Assembly: GCF_900115095.1 (NCBI RefSeq)
Contig: NZ_FOVH01000002.1
Span: forward strand, 496,001-560,000
Source: Actinomadura madurae
Lineage (GTDB): Bacteria > Actinomycetota > Actinomycetes > Streptosporangiales > Streptosporangiaceae
Direction of reading: 5' to 3'
Length of the DNA stretch: 64,000 nucleotides
Shown here: positions 8,720 through 16,938 of the stretch, in pieces
Layout: every line of letters starts with the position of its first letter
Position numbering within the stretch: the stretch's first letter is position 1
The notes under the pieces: model-generated
Seen by the model: the letters and a program-made list of their open reading frames with translations, nothing else
Database searches by the model: none
Told to the model about the DNA's origin: nothing
Translations under genes and position numbers: made by a program

Positions 8720-9669
8720 GCCGCGCCTCCGGCGGGGGGAGGCGGGGGAGCGGGCGCGGCCAGGGCGACCCGCCGCTGCGCCAGGACGTGCCGCACCAGG
8801 TCGCGCACCCAGTCGCCGTCGGTCCGCAGCCGCAGGTGCGCCGCGCCCGCCCGGCGCAGCCCGGCCGCGATCTCCTCGCGCTGCCGCGCCGCGGCGCCGG
8901 CGTAGCGCTCGCGCAGGCGGCGGCTCGCCGTCGGCACCTCGCGCCGGCGCCCGGTCTCGGGGTCGACGAGGGTGAGCATGCCGACGTCCGGGAGCGTCAG
9001 TTCCCGCGGGTCGACGACCTCGACGGCGAGGAGCTGGTGGCGCGCGCCGAGCAACCGCAGCGGGCGCTCCCACTCGCGCACCCCCTCCAGGAAGTCGGAG
9101 ACGACGACGATCAGCCCGCGCCGCCGGGGCCCGGTGCGCCGCAGCAGGTCGGCGCCCGCGCCGAGGGACGGCGCGGCGCGGCCGGTCGCGCCGCGCGGCT
9201 CCGCCAGCAGCGTGCCGAGCAGGGCGAGCAGGTGCGCCCGCCCGGTCCGCGCCGGGACGTGGCGGGTGCCGCCGTCGCGGACGATCCGGGCGCCCAGGCG
9301 GTTGCCCGTCCGCTCGGTCAGGAACCCGGCGGCGGCGACGGCGAACACCGCGAGGTCGCGCTTCTCCAGCTGCCCGGTCCCGAAGTCCATGCTCGCCGTG
9401 GCGTCCACCAGCACCCAGGTCTCCAGCTCCCGGTCGGCGACCCGGTCGCGGACGTGCGGCGTGGTCATGCGGGCGGTGAGGTTCCAGTCCATGGCGCGCA
9501 CGTCGTCGCCGGCGACGTACTCGCGCCCTTCCGCGGGCTCCCAGCCCGGCCCGGGGAGCAGGCCCAGGTGGTCGCCCTGCAGCAGGCCGTCCAGGCGCCT
9601 CGTGACGGTCAGTTCCAGGCGGCGCAGCGCCTGTTCCGGCGCCAGGTCGCGCAGGCCGGGGCCGTTCAC
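8716..9669 (-). CDS. DUF58 protein, MoxR module 1
   Basis: A product of 317 residues with the DUF58 signature: EYVAGDDVRAMDWNLTARM near residue 50, then a VWA-like core with DATASMDFG and LIVVVSDFLEG. DUF58 proteins are almost always encoded beside MoxR ATPases and are thought to be their cytosolic or peripheral partners. GTG 9669 overlaps the moxR stop, and the end overlaps the next VWA gene by 4 bp, so stoichiometry is probably fixed by coupling. No membrane segment is seen, unlike the DUF58 of module 3, which has one at its N-terminus. Confidence 0.92.
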   Translation of the reverse strand: MNGPGLRDLAPEQALRRLELTVTRRLDGLLQGDHLGLLPGPGWEPAEGREYVAGDDVRAMDWNLTARMTTPHVRDRVADRELETWVLVDATASMDFGTGQLEKRDLAVFAVAAAGFLTERTGNRLGARIVRDGGTRHVPARTGRAHLLALLGTLLAEPRGATGRAAPSLGAGADLLRRTGPRRRGLIVVVSDFLEGVREWERPLRLLGARHQLLAVEVVDPRELTLPDVGMLTLVDPETGRRREVPTASRRLRERYAGAAARQREEIAAGLRRAGAAHLRLRTDGDWVRDLVRHVLAQRRVALAAPAPPPPPAGGAA

Positions 9670-10748
9670 GCGGCCCTGCCCTCGCCGCCGTCGGGGCGCG
9701 CCGGGACGTCCCCGCCGTCGAGGTCCCCGCCGCCGTCCCCGTCGAGGGCCTCGGCGGGCGCGATCCGCGGCGCGGGCACCGCGGCGACGATCGCGTCGAC
9801 CATCGGCCGCACGCCGACGCCGTCGGCGAGCGCGTCGAACGACGGCACCAGGCGATGGGCGATCACGTCACCGGCCAGGTCCCGCACGTCGCCCGGCAGC
9901 ACGTACTCCCGCCCGCGCAGCAGCGCCAGCGCGCGCCCGGCCGCGACCAGCCCGAGCGTCGCGCGCGGCCCCGCGCCGTAGGCCAGCATGCCGGCGAGCT
10001 TCGGAACGCCGTGGCCGGCGGGGTCGCGGGTGGTCGCCACGAGGCGGACCGCGTACCGCGCCACCTCGTCGTGCACGAACACGTCCGCCGCCGCCTCCCG
10101 CAGCGCCTCCACCTCGGCGGTGCCGAGGATCGGGCTCGCGGTCGGCGGGCGCGTCCCCATGCGGTAGACGATCGCCAGCTCCTGCGCCTCGGTCGGGTAC
10201 CCCACGTCGATCTTCAGCAGGAACCGGTCGCGCTGCGCCTCGGGCAGCTGGTACACCCCCTCCGACTCGATCGGGTTCTGGGTGGCCAGCACCAGGAACG
10301 GCGAGGGCACCGGGAACGTCCGCCCGGCGATGCTGACCTGCCGCTCGCCCATCACCTCCAGCAGCGCCGACTGGACCTTGGCCGGCGCGCGGTTGATCTC
10401 GTCCACCAGCACCACGTTGGCCATCACCGGGCCGGGCTCGATGTCGAAGCTCTCGGTGGACGGGCGGTAGATGCGGGTGCCGACGATGTCGGCGGGCACC
10501 AGGTCCGGGGTGAACTGGAGCCGGGCGAACGAGCCGCCCGCGACCGTGGCGAGCGTCTGCGCGGCGAGCGTCTTGGCGACGCCCGGCACCCCTTCCAGCA
10601 GGCAGTGGCCCCCGGCCAGGACCGCCACGAGCATCCGCTCCAGCATGTGGTCCTGGCCGACGATGACCCGCTTGACCTCGAAGAGGGCCCGCTCGGCCAG
10701 GGTGCTCGCCGCGGGCCGGACGTGGGCGGCGTCGAGGCCGCCGCTCAC
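9666..10748 (-). CDS. moxR: MoxR-type AAA+ ATPase, module 1
   Basis: A product of 360 residues. Walker A is LEGVPGVAKT, Walker B is VVLVDEINRAP, and sensor/arginine segments follow (LATQNPIESEGVYQLPEAQRDRF). The C-terminal lid domain is followed by an acidic Gly/Asp-rich tail. GTG 10748 overlaps the stop of a small exported peptide gene. It groups with the DUF58 and VWA genes downstream. Two further, clearly different MoxR genes occur at 48086-49216 and 55363-56346. Confidence 0.93.
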   Translation of the reverse strand: MSGGLDAAHVRPAASTLAERALFEVKRVIVGQDHMLERMLVAVLAGGHCLLEGVPGVAKTLAAQTLATVAGGSFARLQFTPDLVPADIVGTRIYRPSTESFDIEPGPVMANVVLVDEINRAPAKVQSALLEVMGERQVSIAGRTFPVPSPFLVLATQNPIESEGVYQLPEAQRDRFLLKIDVGYPTEAQELAIVYRMGTRPPTASPILGTAEVEALREAAADVFVHDEVARYAVRLVATTRDPAGHGVPKLAGMLAYGAGPRATLGLVAAGRALALLRGREYVLPGDVRDLAGDVIAHRLVPSFDALADGVGVRPMVDAIVAAVPAPRIAPAEALDGDGGGDLDGGDVPARPDGGEGRAA

Positions 10749-10963
10749 CGCGTCCCCTCGGCCGCGCTCCGGGCCGTCTTGTCCGGGCAGTCGGTGCCGG
10801 GGGCGCCGGCGGTCCCGTGCGCCTGGTGCTCGACGATCTGGAACTGGGTGCGGACCGGCTCCGGCCCGGGATCGGCCATCGCGGCGCCGCCGGCGGCCAC
10901 CGTGCCGGCCCCGGCGAGTCCCACCGCCATGATGAGCAGCTTCGTGCGTCGGCGGAGCGCCAT
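10745..10963 (-). CDS. Small exported peptide leading MoxR module 1
   Basis: A product of 72 residues that I do not recognise. Residues 1-30 form a signal peptide: MALRRRTK, then a hydrophobic LLIMAVGLAGAGTVAAGGAA and a cleavage-like AMADP. The short mature part (about 42 residues) is polar with one Cys. ATG 10963 has a GGGAGG site just upstream, and the stop overlaps the moxR GTG by 4 bp. That strict coupling argues the gene is real and functionally tied to the MoxR/DUF58/VWA proteins, perhaps as a secreted client or signal. Confidence 0.7.
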   Translation of the reverse strand: MALRRRTKLLIMAVGLAGAGTVAAGGAAMADPGPEPVRTQFQIVEHQAHGTAGAPGTDCPDKTARSAAEGTR

Positions 10964-11073
10964 GCTCCCTCCCCCTTCGTCGTCCGGCCGCCCGCCGTGG
11001 GGACGGCACGCGACGATCACAACAGGCGAGGGCGAAAGCGGACTTAAAGGTGACCCGCGAGGGTCTCCGCCAG

Positions 11074-11092
11074 GCCCGGGAACTCCCCGGGC
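11074..11092 (-). terminator. Terminator after the Gfo/Idh/MocA gene
   Basis: GCCCGGG-5 bases-CCCGGGC, a perfect 7-bp stem starting 2 bp after the stop codon of the minus-strand Gfo/Idh/MocA gene. The position is right for the terminator of the ABC-importer operon; there is no U-tract. Confidence 0.5.
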
Positions 11093-11093
11093 A

Positions 11094-12377
11094 TCAGCCG
11101 GCCAGGCGCGTGCCGCCGGCCGTGAGGGCGACGGGGGCGCCGGATTCCGCGGACAGGCCGGCGGAGATGCCGATCATCACGCTCGCGACGCCCGCGCGGT
11201 GACCCGCCTGGCGGGCGAGCGGGTCGTCCGCCGGGCCGCGGAACACGTCGTCGAGCAGCAGGGCGTCGCCGCCGCCGTGCGCGCCCGCGCCGCCCTCGAT
11301 GGGGATCTCCTCCGGCTCCCGCCAGTGCCGGTGCAGGACCAGCCGCTCGGACGCGCCGGCGGCGTGCTCCTTGCCGGCCGCGGTCGGGTCGATCGCGGCG
11401 TGCGGCGGCGTCCACGCCCGCTCGACGACCTCCAGCTCCAGCCGCCCGGCGGTGCCGTTGAAGACCGCGTGGTAGCCCTCCGCGGGCGCGTGGGCGTTGA
11501 GGGAGTAGGTGAGCAGCGCGCCCCGCTCGTAGCGGACGAGGACCGCCATGTTGTCGTCGATGGTCACGCCCTCGCCGAACACGTCCTGGTCGCGGAAATA
11601 GCCGTCCTCGTGCTCGGCGTCGAGGTAGAGGCGCTTCAGCCGGGGGTCGGCGGACAGGTCCAGCAGGAACGGGTCCGTGCCGAGGTCCGGCGCGTGCCGC
11701 GCGCGGGCGGGACGGTCGGTGAGCCCGCGGGCGCGGGCGTTGGCGGCGCCGTAGAAGCGCAGGGAGGTTTGGGCGTAGACCGAGGCGGCGGCGTCGTCGA
11801 TCCACCAGTTGACCAGGTCAAAGTGGTGGGCGGCCTTGTGCACCAGCAGCCCGCCCGAGTTCGCCCTGTCCCGGTGCCAGCGGCGGAAGTAGTCGGCGCC
11901 GTGGATGGTGTCGAGCGCCCACGAGAAGTGCACCGAGGTGACGTCGCCGATCGCGCCGTCCGCGATCAGCCGGCGGACGGCGCTGTTGCGCGGCGAGTAG
12001 CGGTAGTTGAACGTGACGACGAGCCGGCCGGCGCCGCGCTCCGCCGCCGCGAGGATCGCCGCGCAGTCCTCGGCCGTGGTGCACAGCGGCTTCTCCACGA
12101 CGACGTCCTTGCCCGCGTCGAGGGCGGCGAGGACGTAGCCGGCGTGGGCGGCGTCGACGGTGGTGACGACGACGGCGTCGGCGAGGTCGAGCGCCTTGCC
12201 GAACTCCTCGGGCGCGAAGCAGGGCACGGCGCGGCCGATCCGGTCGAGGTGGTAGCCGAGGCGCGTCCGGTTGGGGTCGCAGAGCGCGACGATCTCACCG
12301 GTGTCGCGCCACGCTCCGAGCAGCGCGTCGACGTACATCTGCGCCCGGTGGCCGAGCCCGACGAAGGCGTATCGCAT
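11094..12377 (-). CDS. Gfo/Idh/MocA-family NAD(P)-dependent oxidoreductase
   Basis: A product of 427 residues with an N-terminal Rossmann fold (RYAFVGLGHRAQMY) and the family's VVVEKPLCTT motif, in which the Lys is catalytic, followed by the FNYRYSPRN and GGLLVHKAAHHFDLVNWW substrate-side segments. Such enzymes oxidise or epimerise sugars, inositols or sugar acids. It lies downstream of the ABC-importer genes on the same strand, behind a strong stem-loop that may lower its expression, so its substrate is probably what the importer brings in. The exact sugar cannot be read from the sequence. Confidence 0.88.
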   Translation of the reverse strand: MRYAFVGLGHRAQMYVDALLGAWRDTGEIVALCDPNRTRLGYHLDRIGRAVPCFAPEEFGKALDLADAVVVTTVDAAHAGYVLAALDAGKDVVVEKPLCTTAEDCAAILAAAERGAGRLVVTFNYRYSPRNSAVRRLIADGAIGDVTSVHFSWALDTIHGADYFRRWHRDRANSGGLLVHKAAHHFDLVNWWIDDAAASVYAQTSLRFYGAANARARGLTDRPARARHAPDLGTDPFLLDLSADPRLKRLYLDAEHEDGYFRDQDVFGEGVTIDDNMAVLVRYERGALLTYSLNAHAPAEGYHAVFNGTAGRLELEVVERAWTPPHAAIDPTAAGKEHAAGASERLVLHRHWREPEEIPIEGGAGAHGGGDALLLDDVFRGPADDPLARQAGHRAGVASVMIGISAGLSAESGAPVALTAGGTRLAG

Positions 12378-12402
12378 GGTGCGGGACTCCAGGGTGGTGG
12401 GG

Positions 12403-12441
12403 GTGCCGTGCGGCCCGGCCGCCTAGGGGGCCGCACGGCAC
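12403..12441 (-). terminator. Perfect 14-bp stem between binding-protein and oxidoreductase genes
   Basis: GTGCCGTGCGGCCC pairs perfectly with GGGCCGCACGGCAC across an 11-base loop. It sits between the stop of the solute-binding protein and the start of the Gfo/Idh/MocA gene. Hairpins at this place in importer operons commonly act as partial terminators or 3' protectors that favour abundant binding-protein mRNA over downstream genes. Confidence 0.65.
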
Positions 12442-12450
12442 GTCACGAAC

Positions 12451-13710
12451 TCACTGGGACAGGGTGTTGTTGGCCTCGGTGATGAAGGCCTTGGCCGCCG
12501 CGTCGGGCGTGGCCTTCTTGAACAGCACCGAGTCGGTGGCGCGCTTGAGGATGTCCTCCATCTCCGTCGCGCCCTTCGGCGGGACGACCACCGGGCTGAG
12601 ATCGTTCTTGATCGATTCCATGAAGGCCAGCACCTTCTGGTCGGCCGGGGTCAGCTTGTCCTTGATCGCGGCGATGACCGTGCCGTTGGTCGGCAGGCCG
12701 CGGTCGCTGAGCAGGATGGCGCCCGCGTCCGGGTCGTTGACCAGGAAGTCGACGAACTTCTGGGCGGCGGCGGTCTTCTCGGTCCGGGCCGAGATCGTGT
12801 AGTACATCGCCGGCTGCAGGAACATGCCGGAGGTGGCGGCGCCCGGGATCCTCGGCATGCGCAGCAGGTCGAGCTCCTCGCCGGAGCCCTTGGTCAGCGC
12901 GTCGAGCTGGTTGCTCCACCAGCTCCCGAAAGCGCTTTCCTTGGTGACGAGCAGCGCCTGGTCGGGCTTGGTGCCGGTCTCCAGCATCTTGGCGGCGCCC
13001 GGGCCCGCCTTGGTGTCGATGATCTTCTGCAGCAGCGCCCACCAGTCCTTGACGGTCTGCTCCGAGACGCCGAGCTTGCCGTCCTTGTAGAACGGCTCGC
13101 CCCGCTGGGCGGCGTAGATCTGGAGGAAGGCCGGGTTCTCGTTGTACTCGGTGCCCCAGGGCTTGCCGCCGTTCCTCTCGGTGATCTTCTGGGAGAGGGC
13201 GATGTAGTCGTCCCAGGTCCAGGTCTTGTCGTCGGGGACCTTCTGGCCGGCCTTCGCGACGGCCTTCCTGTTGACGATCATCGGGAAGGCGTTGACACCG
13301 GTGGGGATCGCGTACTGCTTGCCGTCGACCTGGCCCGCCTTGAGGACGCTCTGGTCGAGGTCGGTGGTGTTGATCTTGCCGGTCAGGTCGGTGATGGTGC
13401 CCCGGCCGGAGTACTCCGCCAGCGCGCGGATCTCGATGGAGATGACGTCCGGCGCGTCCCCGGCCGCGGTCTTGGTGGCGAGCTTCTCGTAGTAGCTGTC
13501 GAAGTCGGAGAAGTCGCCCTCGACCTTGATCGACGGGTTCTTCTCCTCGAACTTGGCGATGGCGGCCTCGGTCAGCTTCTGACGGGAGTCGCTGCCCCAG
13601 TAGGAGAAGACGATCTGGTTCTCGTCGCCGGAATCGCCGTCGCCGCTTCCGCAGGCGGTGGCCGACACCGCGAGCAGGGTGACGGCGGCGGCCGCCAGGA
13701 TGCGTTTCAT
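12451..13710 (-). CDS. ABC sugar importer, solute-binding lipoprotein
   Basis: A product of 419 residues. A short signal ends in a lipobox-like VSATAC with Cys20 as the lipidated residue, followed by the Gly/Asp/Ser linker typical of surface binding proteins. The body matches family 1 sugar-binding proteins (VFSYWGSDSRQKLTEAAIAKF, YYEKLATKTAAGDAPDVISI). An AGGAGGT-like site precedes ATG 13710. It feeds the two permeases encoded upstream. The ligand is probably an oligosaccharide or uronate, judging from the neighbouring sugar-acid enzymes. Confidence 0.92.
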   Translation of the reverse strand: MKRILAAAAVTLLAVSATACGSGDGDSGDENQIVFSYWGSDSRQKLTEAAIAKFEEKNPSIKVEGDFSDFDSYYEKLATKTAAGDAPDVISIEIRALAEYSGRGTITDLTGKINTTDLDQSVLKAGQVDGKQYAIPTGVNAFPMIVNRKAVAKAGQKVPDDKTWTWDDYIALSQKITERNGGKPWGTEYNENPAFLQIYAAQRGEPFYKDGKLGVSEQTVKDWWALLQKIIDTKAGPGAAKMLETGTKPDQALLVTKESAFGSWWSNQLDALTKGSGEELDLLRMPRIPGAATSGMFLQPAMYYTISARTEKTAAAQKFVDFLVNDPDAGAILLSDRGLPTNGTVIAAIKDKLTPADQKVLAFMESIKNDLSPVVVPPKGATEMEDILKRATDSVLFKKATPDAAAKAFITEANNTLSQ

Positions 13711-13745
13711 GTGCTGTACCTCCGGGGGACGGGGGTGGAGAGGCG

Positions 13746-14606
13746 CTATTTGAGGCCGGTCGTCGACATGCCTCGGACGAGGTATTTCTGGCCGGCCAGG
13801 AAGAAACCGAAGATCGGCCCCAGCGAGACGATCGACATCGCGAACATCGGCCCCCAGGACGACTCGCCGCTCGAATCGAGGAAATGGCGCAGCGCGACCG
13901 GGGCCGTGAGCCGGTCGGAATTGGTCAGGTAGAGGTTCTGGGTGAAGAAGTCGTTCCACGTCCAGATGAATGTGAAGATCGCCGTGGTGGCCAGCGCGGG
14001 GACGCACAGCGGCATCACGACCTGCAGGAACGTGCGCCAGTGGCCCGCGCCGTCGATCGCCGCCGCCTCGTCCAGCTCGCGGGGGAGGGTGCGGATGAAC
14101 TGCACCATCAGGAAGATGAAGAACGCGTCGGTGGCCAGGAACTTCGGCACCACGATCGGCCAGATCGTGTTGATCCAGTCGACCTTGTTGAACATGATGT
14201 ACTGCGGCACGACCGTCACATGGTGCGGCAGCATGATCGAGCCCAGCATGATGGCGAACCAGAGCTTCTTGAACGGGAACTCCAGCCGCGCGAACGCGTA
14301 CGCCGCCAGCGAGCAGGCGACCAGGTTGCCGACCACCGCCAGGCCGGTGATGACCGCGGAGTTCCACAGGTAGTAGCCGAAGGAGTGCTTGAGCGCGTCC
14401 CAGCCGCCGGTGTAGTTCTCGCCGGTCACCTCCGAGGGGACCAGGCCGGGCTCCCGGAAGATCAGTTCCTCGGGCTTGACCGAGCTGGAGACCATCCACA
14501 GCAGCGGGTAGAGCATGAACAGCCCGAACGCGATCAGCAGGACGTGCCTGGTCAGCCGCGAGGCGGGCCGGAACAGGACCGGCACGCGCTTACTTGTCGT
14601 CGCCAT
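13746..14606 (-). CDS. ABC sugar importer permease (MalG type)
   Basis: A product of 286 residues with six predicted membrane segments and the cytoplasmic EAA loop LPRELDEAAAIDGAGHW that contacts the ATPase. It is the second permease of the CUT1-type importer. Its start lies 17 bp inside the preceding permease gene, so the two are translated together. No ATP-binding subunit is encoded here; actinobacteria often supply a shared MsiK-type ATPase from elsewhere. Confidence 0.94.
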   Translation of the reverse strand: MATTSKRVPVLFRPASRLTRHVLLIAFGLFMLYPLLWMVSSSVKPEELIFREPGLVPSEVTGENYTGGWDALKHSFGYYLWNSAVITGLAVVGNLVACSLAAYAFARLEFPFKKLWFAIMLGSIMLPHHVTVVPQYIMFNKVDWINTIWPIVVPKFLATDAFFIFLMVQFIRTLPRELDEAAAIDGAGHWRTFLQVVMPLCVPALATTAIFTFIWTWNDFFTQNLYLTNSDRLTAPVALRHFLDSSGESSWGPMFAMSIVSLGPIFGFFLAGQKYLVRGMSTTGLK

Positions 14607-15582
14607 AGAAGACCCAGAATCGAGACATGAGGAAGTTGACGGCGGTCAGAGCCCCGATGATGAGCAGGAGCACCCACGCCATGGCGGCCGCGTATCCCAT
14701 CTCGTAGTTCTTGAAGCCCTTGATGTAGAGGTAGAGCGTGTAGAAGAGGGTCGAGTCGACCGGTCCGCCGTTGCCGCCGCTGACGACGAACGCCTGCGTG
14801 AACGACTGGAAGGACTTGATCACCTCCAGCACGGCGTTGAAGAAGATGATCGGCGTGAGCAGCGGCAGCGTGATCGAGCGGAACTGCCGGATCCGTCCGG
14901 CCCCGTCGACCCGGGCCGCCTCGTACAGGGTCTGCGGGATCTGCCGGAGCCCCGCCAGGAAGATGACCATCGGGGCGCCGAACGTCCAGACGTGCAGAAT
15001 GATCAGCGTCCACAGCGCGGTGTCGGGGCTGGTGACCCACCCCTGCCCCTCGTAGCCGAACCAGCCGAGGAACGTGTTGACGATCCCGTCGACCCCGAAG
15101 ATCTTCCGCCACAGGATCGAGATCGCCACGCTGCCGCCGAGCAGTGAGGGCAGGTAGAAGACCGACCGGTAGAACGACAGCCCGCGCAGCCCCTTGTCCA
15201 GCGCGATGGCCAGCCCGAGGGCGAAGGCGAGCTGCAGCGGGACCGAGACGACGACGTAGGTGGTCGTCACCGTGAGCGAGTTCATGTACCGGTCGTCGGC
15301 CGTGAACATCTCGTCGTAGTTGTCCAGGCCCACCCAGTGGGCCTCGGACAGCAGGCTGTAGTCGGTGAAGGACAGGTACAGCGAGGCGATCATCGGGCCG
15401 AGCGTGACGGCGAACAGGCCGATGAACCAGGGGGCCAGGAACAGGTAGGCGGCCCACGCCTGCGAGCGGGCGCGGGAGCTCTTGCGGCGGCGGGGGCGGC
15501 GCCCGCCCCTCCGCCCGGACGACGTGACCGGGGTCCCGGCCGCCTCCGTCTCCGGGACGGCCGCCGCGGGCCTCAGCGTCAT
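14590..15582 (-). CDS. ABC sugar importer permease (MalF type)
   Basis: A product of 330 residues: a basic N-terminus (GRRGGRRPRRRKSSRARS), about six membrane segments starting AYLFLAPWFIGLF, and the EAA loop IPQTLYEAARVDGAG. First gene of the importer operon, with a promoter at 15616-15651. ATG 15582 is chosen because GAAGGG lies six bases upstream; the adjacent GTG at 15585 is too close to that site. Confidence 0.94.
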   Translation of the reverse strand: MTLRPAAAVPETEAAGTPVTSSGRRGGRRPRRRKSSRARSQAWAAYLFLAPWFIGLFAVTLGPMIASLYLSFTDYSLLSEAHWVGLDNYDEMFTADDRYMNSLTVTTTYVVVSVPLQLAFALGLAIALDKGLRGLSFYRSVFYLPSLLGGSVAISILWRKIFGVDGIVNTFLGWFGYEGQGWVTSPDTALWTLIILHVWTFGAPMVIFLAGLRQIPQTLYEAARVDGAGRIRQFRSITLPLLTPIIFFNAVLEVIKSFQSFTQAFVVSGGNGGPVDSTLFYTLYLYIKGFKNYEMGYAAAMAWVLLLIIGALTAVNFLMSRFWVFYGDDK

Positions 15583-15612
15583 CACTGGCCCTTCGGTGAG
15601 TGGGGTGAGTGA

Positions 15613-15651
15613 GATAGCGCTTTCTTATAGCGGCCGCGGCGATGACGTCAA
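15613..15651 (-). promoter_or_regulatory. Promoter of the ABC importer operon with AGCGCT box
   Basis: On the minus strand a -35 TTGACG (15646-15651) and a -10 TATAAG (15624-15629) are separated by 16 bp, a good primary-sigma promoter for this GC level. An AGCGCT-centred palindrome (GATAGCGCTTTC, 15613-15624) covers the expected start site, as LacI-family operators of the CebR class do. It is not the same motif as the CAA..TTG sites near lacI. Confidence 0.65.
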
Positions 15652-15770
15652 CCCTTTGCAGTGAGATTCCTCACGATCACCCTCGCAGTGCCATCATATA
15701 AGCCCAGCTAGATACCGATCCTGCCCTGCGGCTCCGTGGTCAGACGCGTCCGGCCGTACGTCCATTACTA

Positions 15771-15780
15771 CAACCGATTG
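15771..15780. promoter_or_regulatory. Candidate LacI operator between lacI and importer genes
   Basis: CAACCGATTG is a LacI-type half-symmetric site with a central CG, resembling the site at 16810-16821 in the lacI promoter. It lies about 120 bp upstream of the importer promoter and past the lacI stop, so it could tie importer expression to the same regulator. Confidence 0.4.
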
Positions 15781-15831
15781 CATTATTCGGCATGCGGAGG
15801 CGGTCGGTGGCGACCGACGGCCCGTGCGCTC

Positions 15832-16794
15832 TCATGGGGATCCTGCCGGGGGAGCGGTGGACTCGCGGACCACCAGGTGGGTCTCCAGGACGGTGGCCGC
15901 GCTCATCGGCTTGATGAGCAGGTCGACGGCCAGCCGCCCGGCGTCGGCCGTGGGCATCGCGACCGTGGTGAGCTTGGGCCGGTGCATGCGCCCGGTGATG
16001 CTGTCGTCGATGCCGATCACGCTGACGTCGCCGGGCACCGCGACGCCCCGCTCCTCCAGGCCGGCGACGAGGCCGATCGCGACGAGGTCGTTGTAGGCCA
16101 GGACGCCGGTCACCCCCGCCTCGGCCACCTGCGCCGCGACGGCGAGCCCGCCCTCCTCGGTCGGCGCGTTCGGGCCGATGACGAGCGTCTCCAGGCCGGG
16201 CGCGCCGGTGACGGCCCGGCGCAGCTCGCCGCTGGTCCAGGAGCCGGCGGGCCCGGCCGCGAGTGCCACCCGGCGGTGGCCGAGCCCGGCGAGGTGCCCC
16301 ATCGCGGCGCGGGCGCCGCTGGCGACGTCCATGACGACCGTCGGCACCCCGCGCATCCGCCGGTTGACCAGGACGAACGGGATCGTCTCGGCGAGCTTGC
16401 CGAGCGCCTTGTTCGACAGCCGGGGGCTGCACAGCACGATGCCGTCGACCTGCTTGGAGAAGGCCATGACGAGGTCCTGCTCCTCGGCCGGGTCCTCGTC
16501 GGTGTCGGCGACGAACAGGTGGTAGTCCTGGCCGCGGGCGGTGGCCTGGGCGGCCTTGATCAGCGGGGGGAAGAACGGGTTCGCGAGGTCGGCCACGATC
16601 AGCCCGAGGTTGCCGGTCCGGCCCGTGGTGAGCGACCGGGCCGCCCGGTTGGGCCGGTAGCCGAGCCGCTCCGCCACGCCGAGGACCCGCGTCCGCGTCT
16701 CGGCGTTCACCATGTGCGGCGCGGAGAAGGTCCGCGAGACCGTCGAGACGTGGACGCCGGACGCGGACGCGACGTCCCGGATAGTCACTGCCAT
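15832..16794 (-). CDS. LacI-family transcriptional regulator
   Basis: A product of 320 residues. The DNA-binding domain is textbook: VTIRDVASASGVHVSTVSRT, a hinge region with NRAARSLTTGRTGNLGLIV, then the periplasmic-binding-like sugar domain (LANPFFPPLIKAAQ, VSVIGIDDS). It is divergent from the epimerase/dehydratase operon and sits beside the importer operon, so it probably represses both until the sugar is present. ATG 16794 is preferred over the in-frame ATG at 16803 because the latter lies inside a TAGGAT -10 box; TAGGAT-7 bases-ATG indicates a leaderless mRNA. Confidence 0.9.
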   Translation of the reverse strand: MAVTIRDVASASGVHVSTVSRTFSAPHMVNAETRTRVLGVAERLGYRPNRAARSLTTGRTGNLGLIVADLANPFFPPLIKAAQATARGQDYHLFVADTDEDPAEEQDLVMAFSKQVDGIVLCSPRLSNKALGKLAETIPFVLVNRRMRGVPTVVMDVASGARAAMGHLAGLGHRRVALAAGPAGSWTSGELRRAVTGAPGLETLVIGPNAPTEEGGLAVAAQVAEAGVTGVLAYNDLVAIGLVAGLEERGVAVPGDVSVIGIDDSITGRMHRPKLTTVAMPTADAGRLAVDLLIKPMSAATVLETHLVVRESTAPPAGSP

Positions 16795-16801
16795 GGCAGG
16801 C

Positions 16802-16821
16802 ATCCTAACGCAACCGTTTGC
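16802..16821 (-). promoter_or_regulatory. lacI leaderless promoter with overlapping operator
   Basis: On the minus strand TAGGAT (16802-16807) stands 7 bp before the lacI ATG. Directly upstream is GCAACCGTTTGC (16810-16821), a near-palindrome with central CG of the LacI operator type. A repressor bound here would block its own promoter, so autoregulation is likely. Confidence 0.55.
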
Positions 16822-16855
16822 AAGACATAGAGCACTGCAACTGGTGTTTTAGCTG

Positions 16856-16875
16856 GTCGAGCAAGTTTGCTTGAC
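16856..16875. promoter_or_regulatory. 20-bp palindrome in the divergent lacI/epimerase region
   Basis: GTCGAGCAAGTTTGCTTGAC is symmetric at eight of ten base pairs, with AGCAA and TTGCT arms like those of the flanking LacI-type sites. It lies midway between lacI and the epimerase gene, where one repressor dimer could influence both directions. Confidence 0.5.
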
Positions 16876-16903
16876 GAACACCACCGGCAGGCCGATTGTT
16901 TTA

Positions 16904-16919
16904 CTGCAACTGATTGCAG
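16904..16919. promoter_or_regulatory. Operator candidate before the epimerase operon
   Basis: CTGCAACTGATTGCAG has perfect 6-bp arms (CTGCAA/TTGCAG) around four bases, and lies just upstream of the GAGGAG ribosome site of the epimerase gene. The CAA..TTG core matches the other sites in this intergenic region. Confidence 0.5.
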
Positions 16920-16938
16920 CAAGCTGAGGAGTTCGCGC

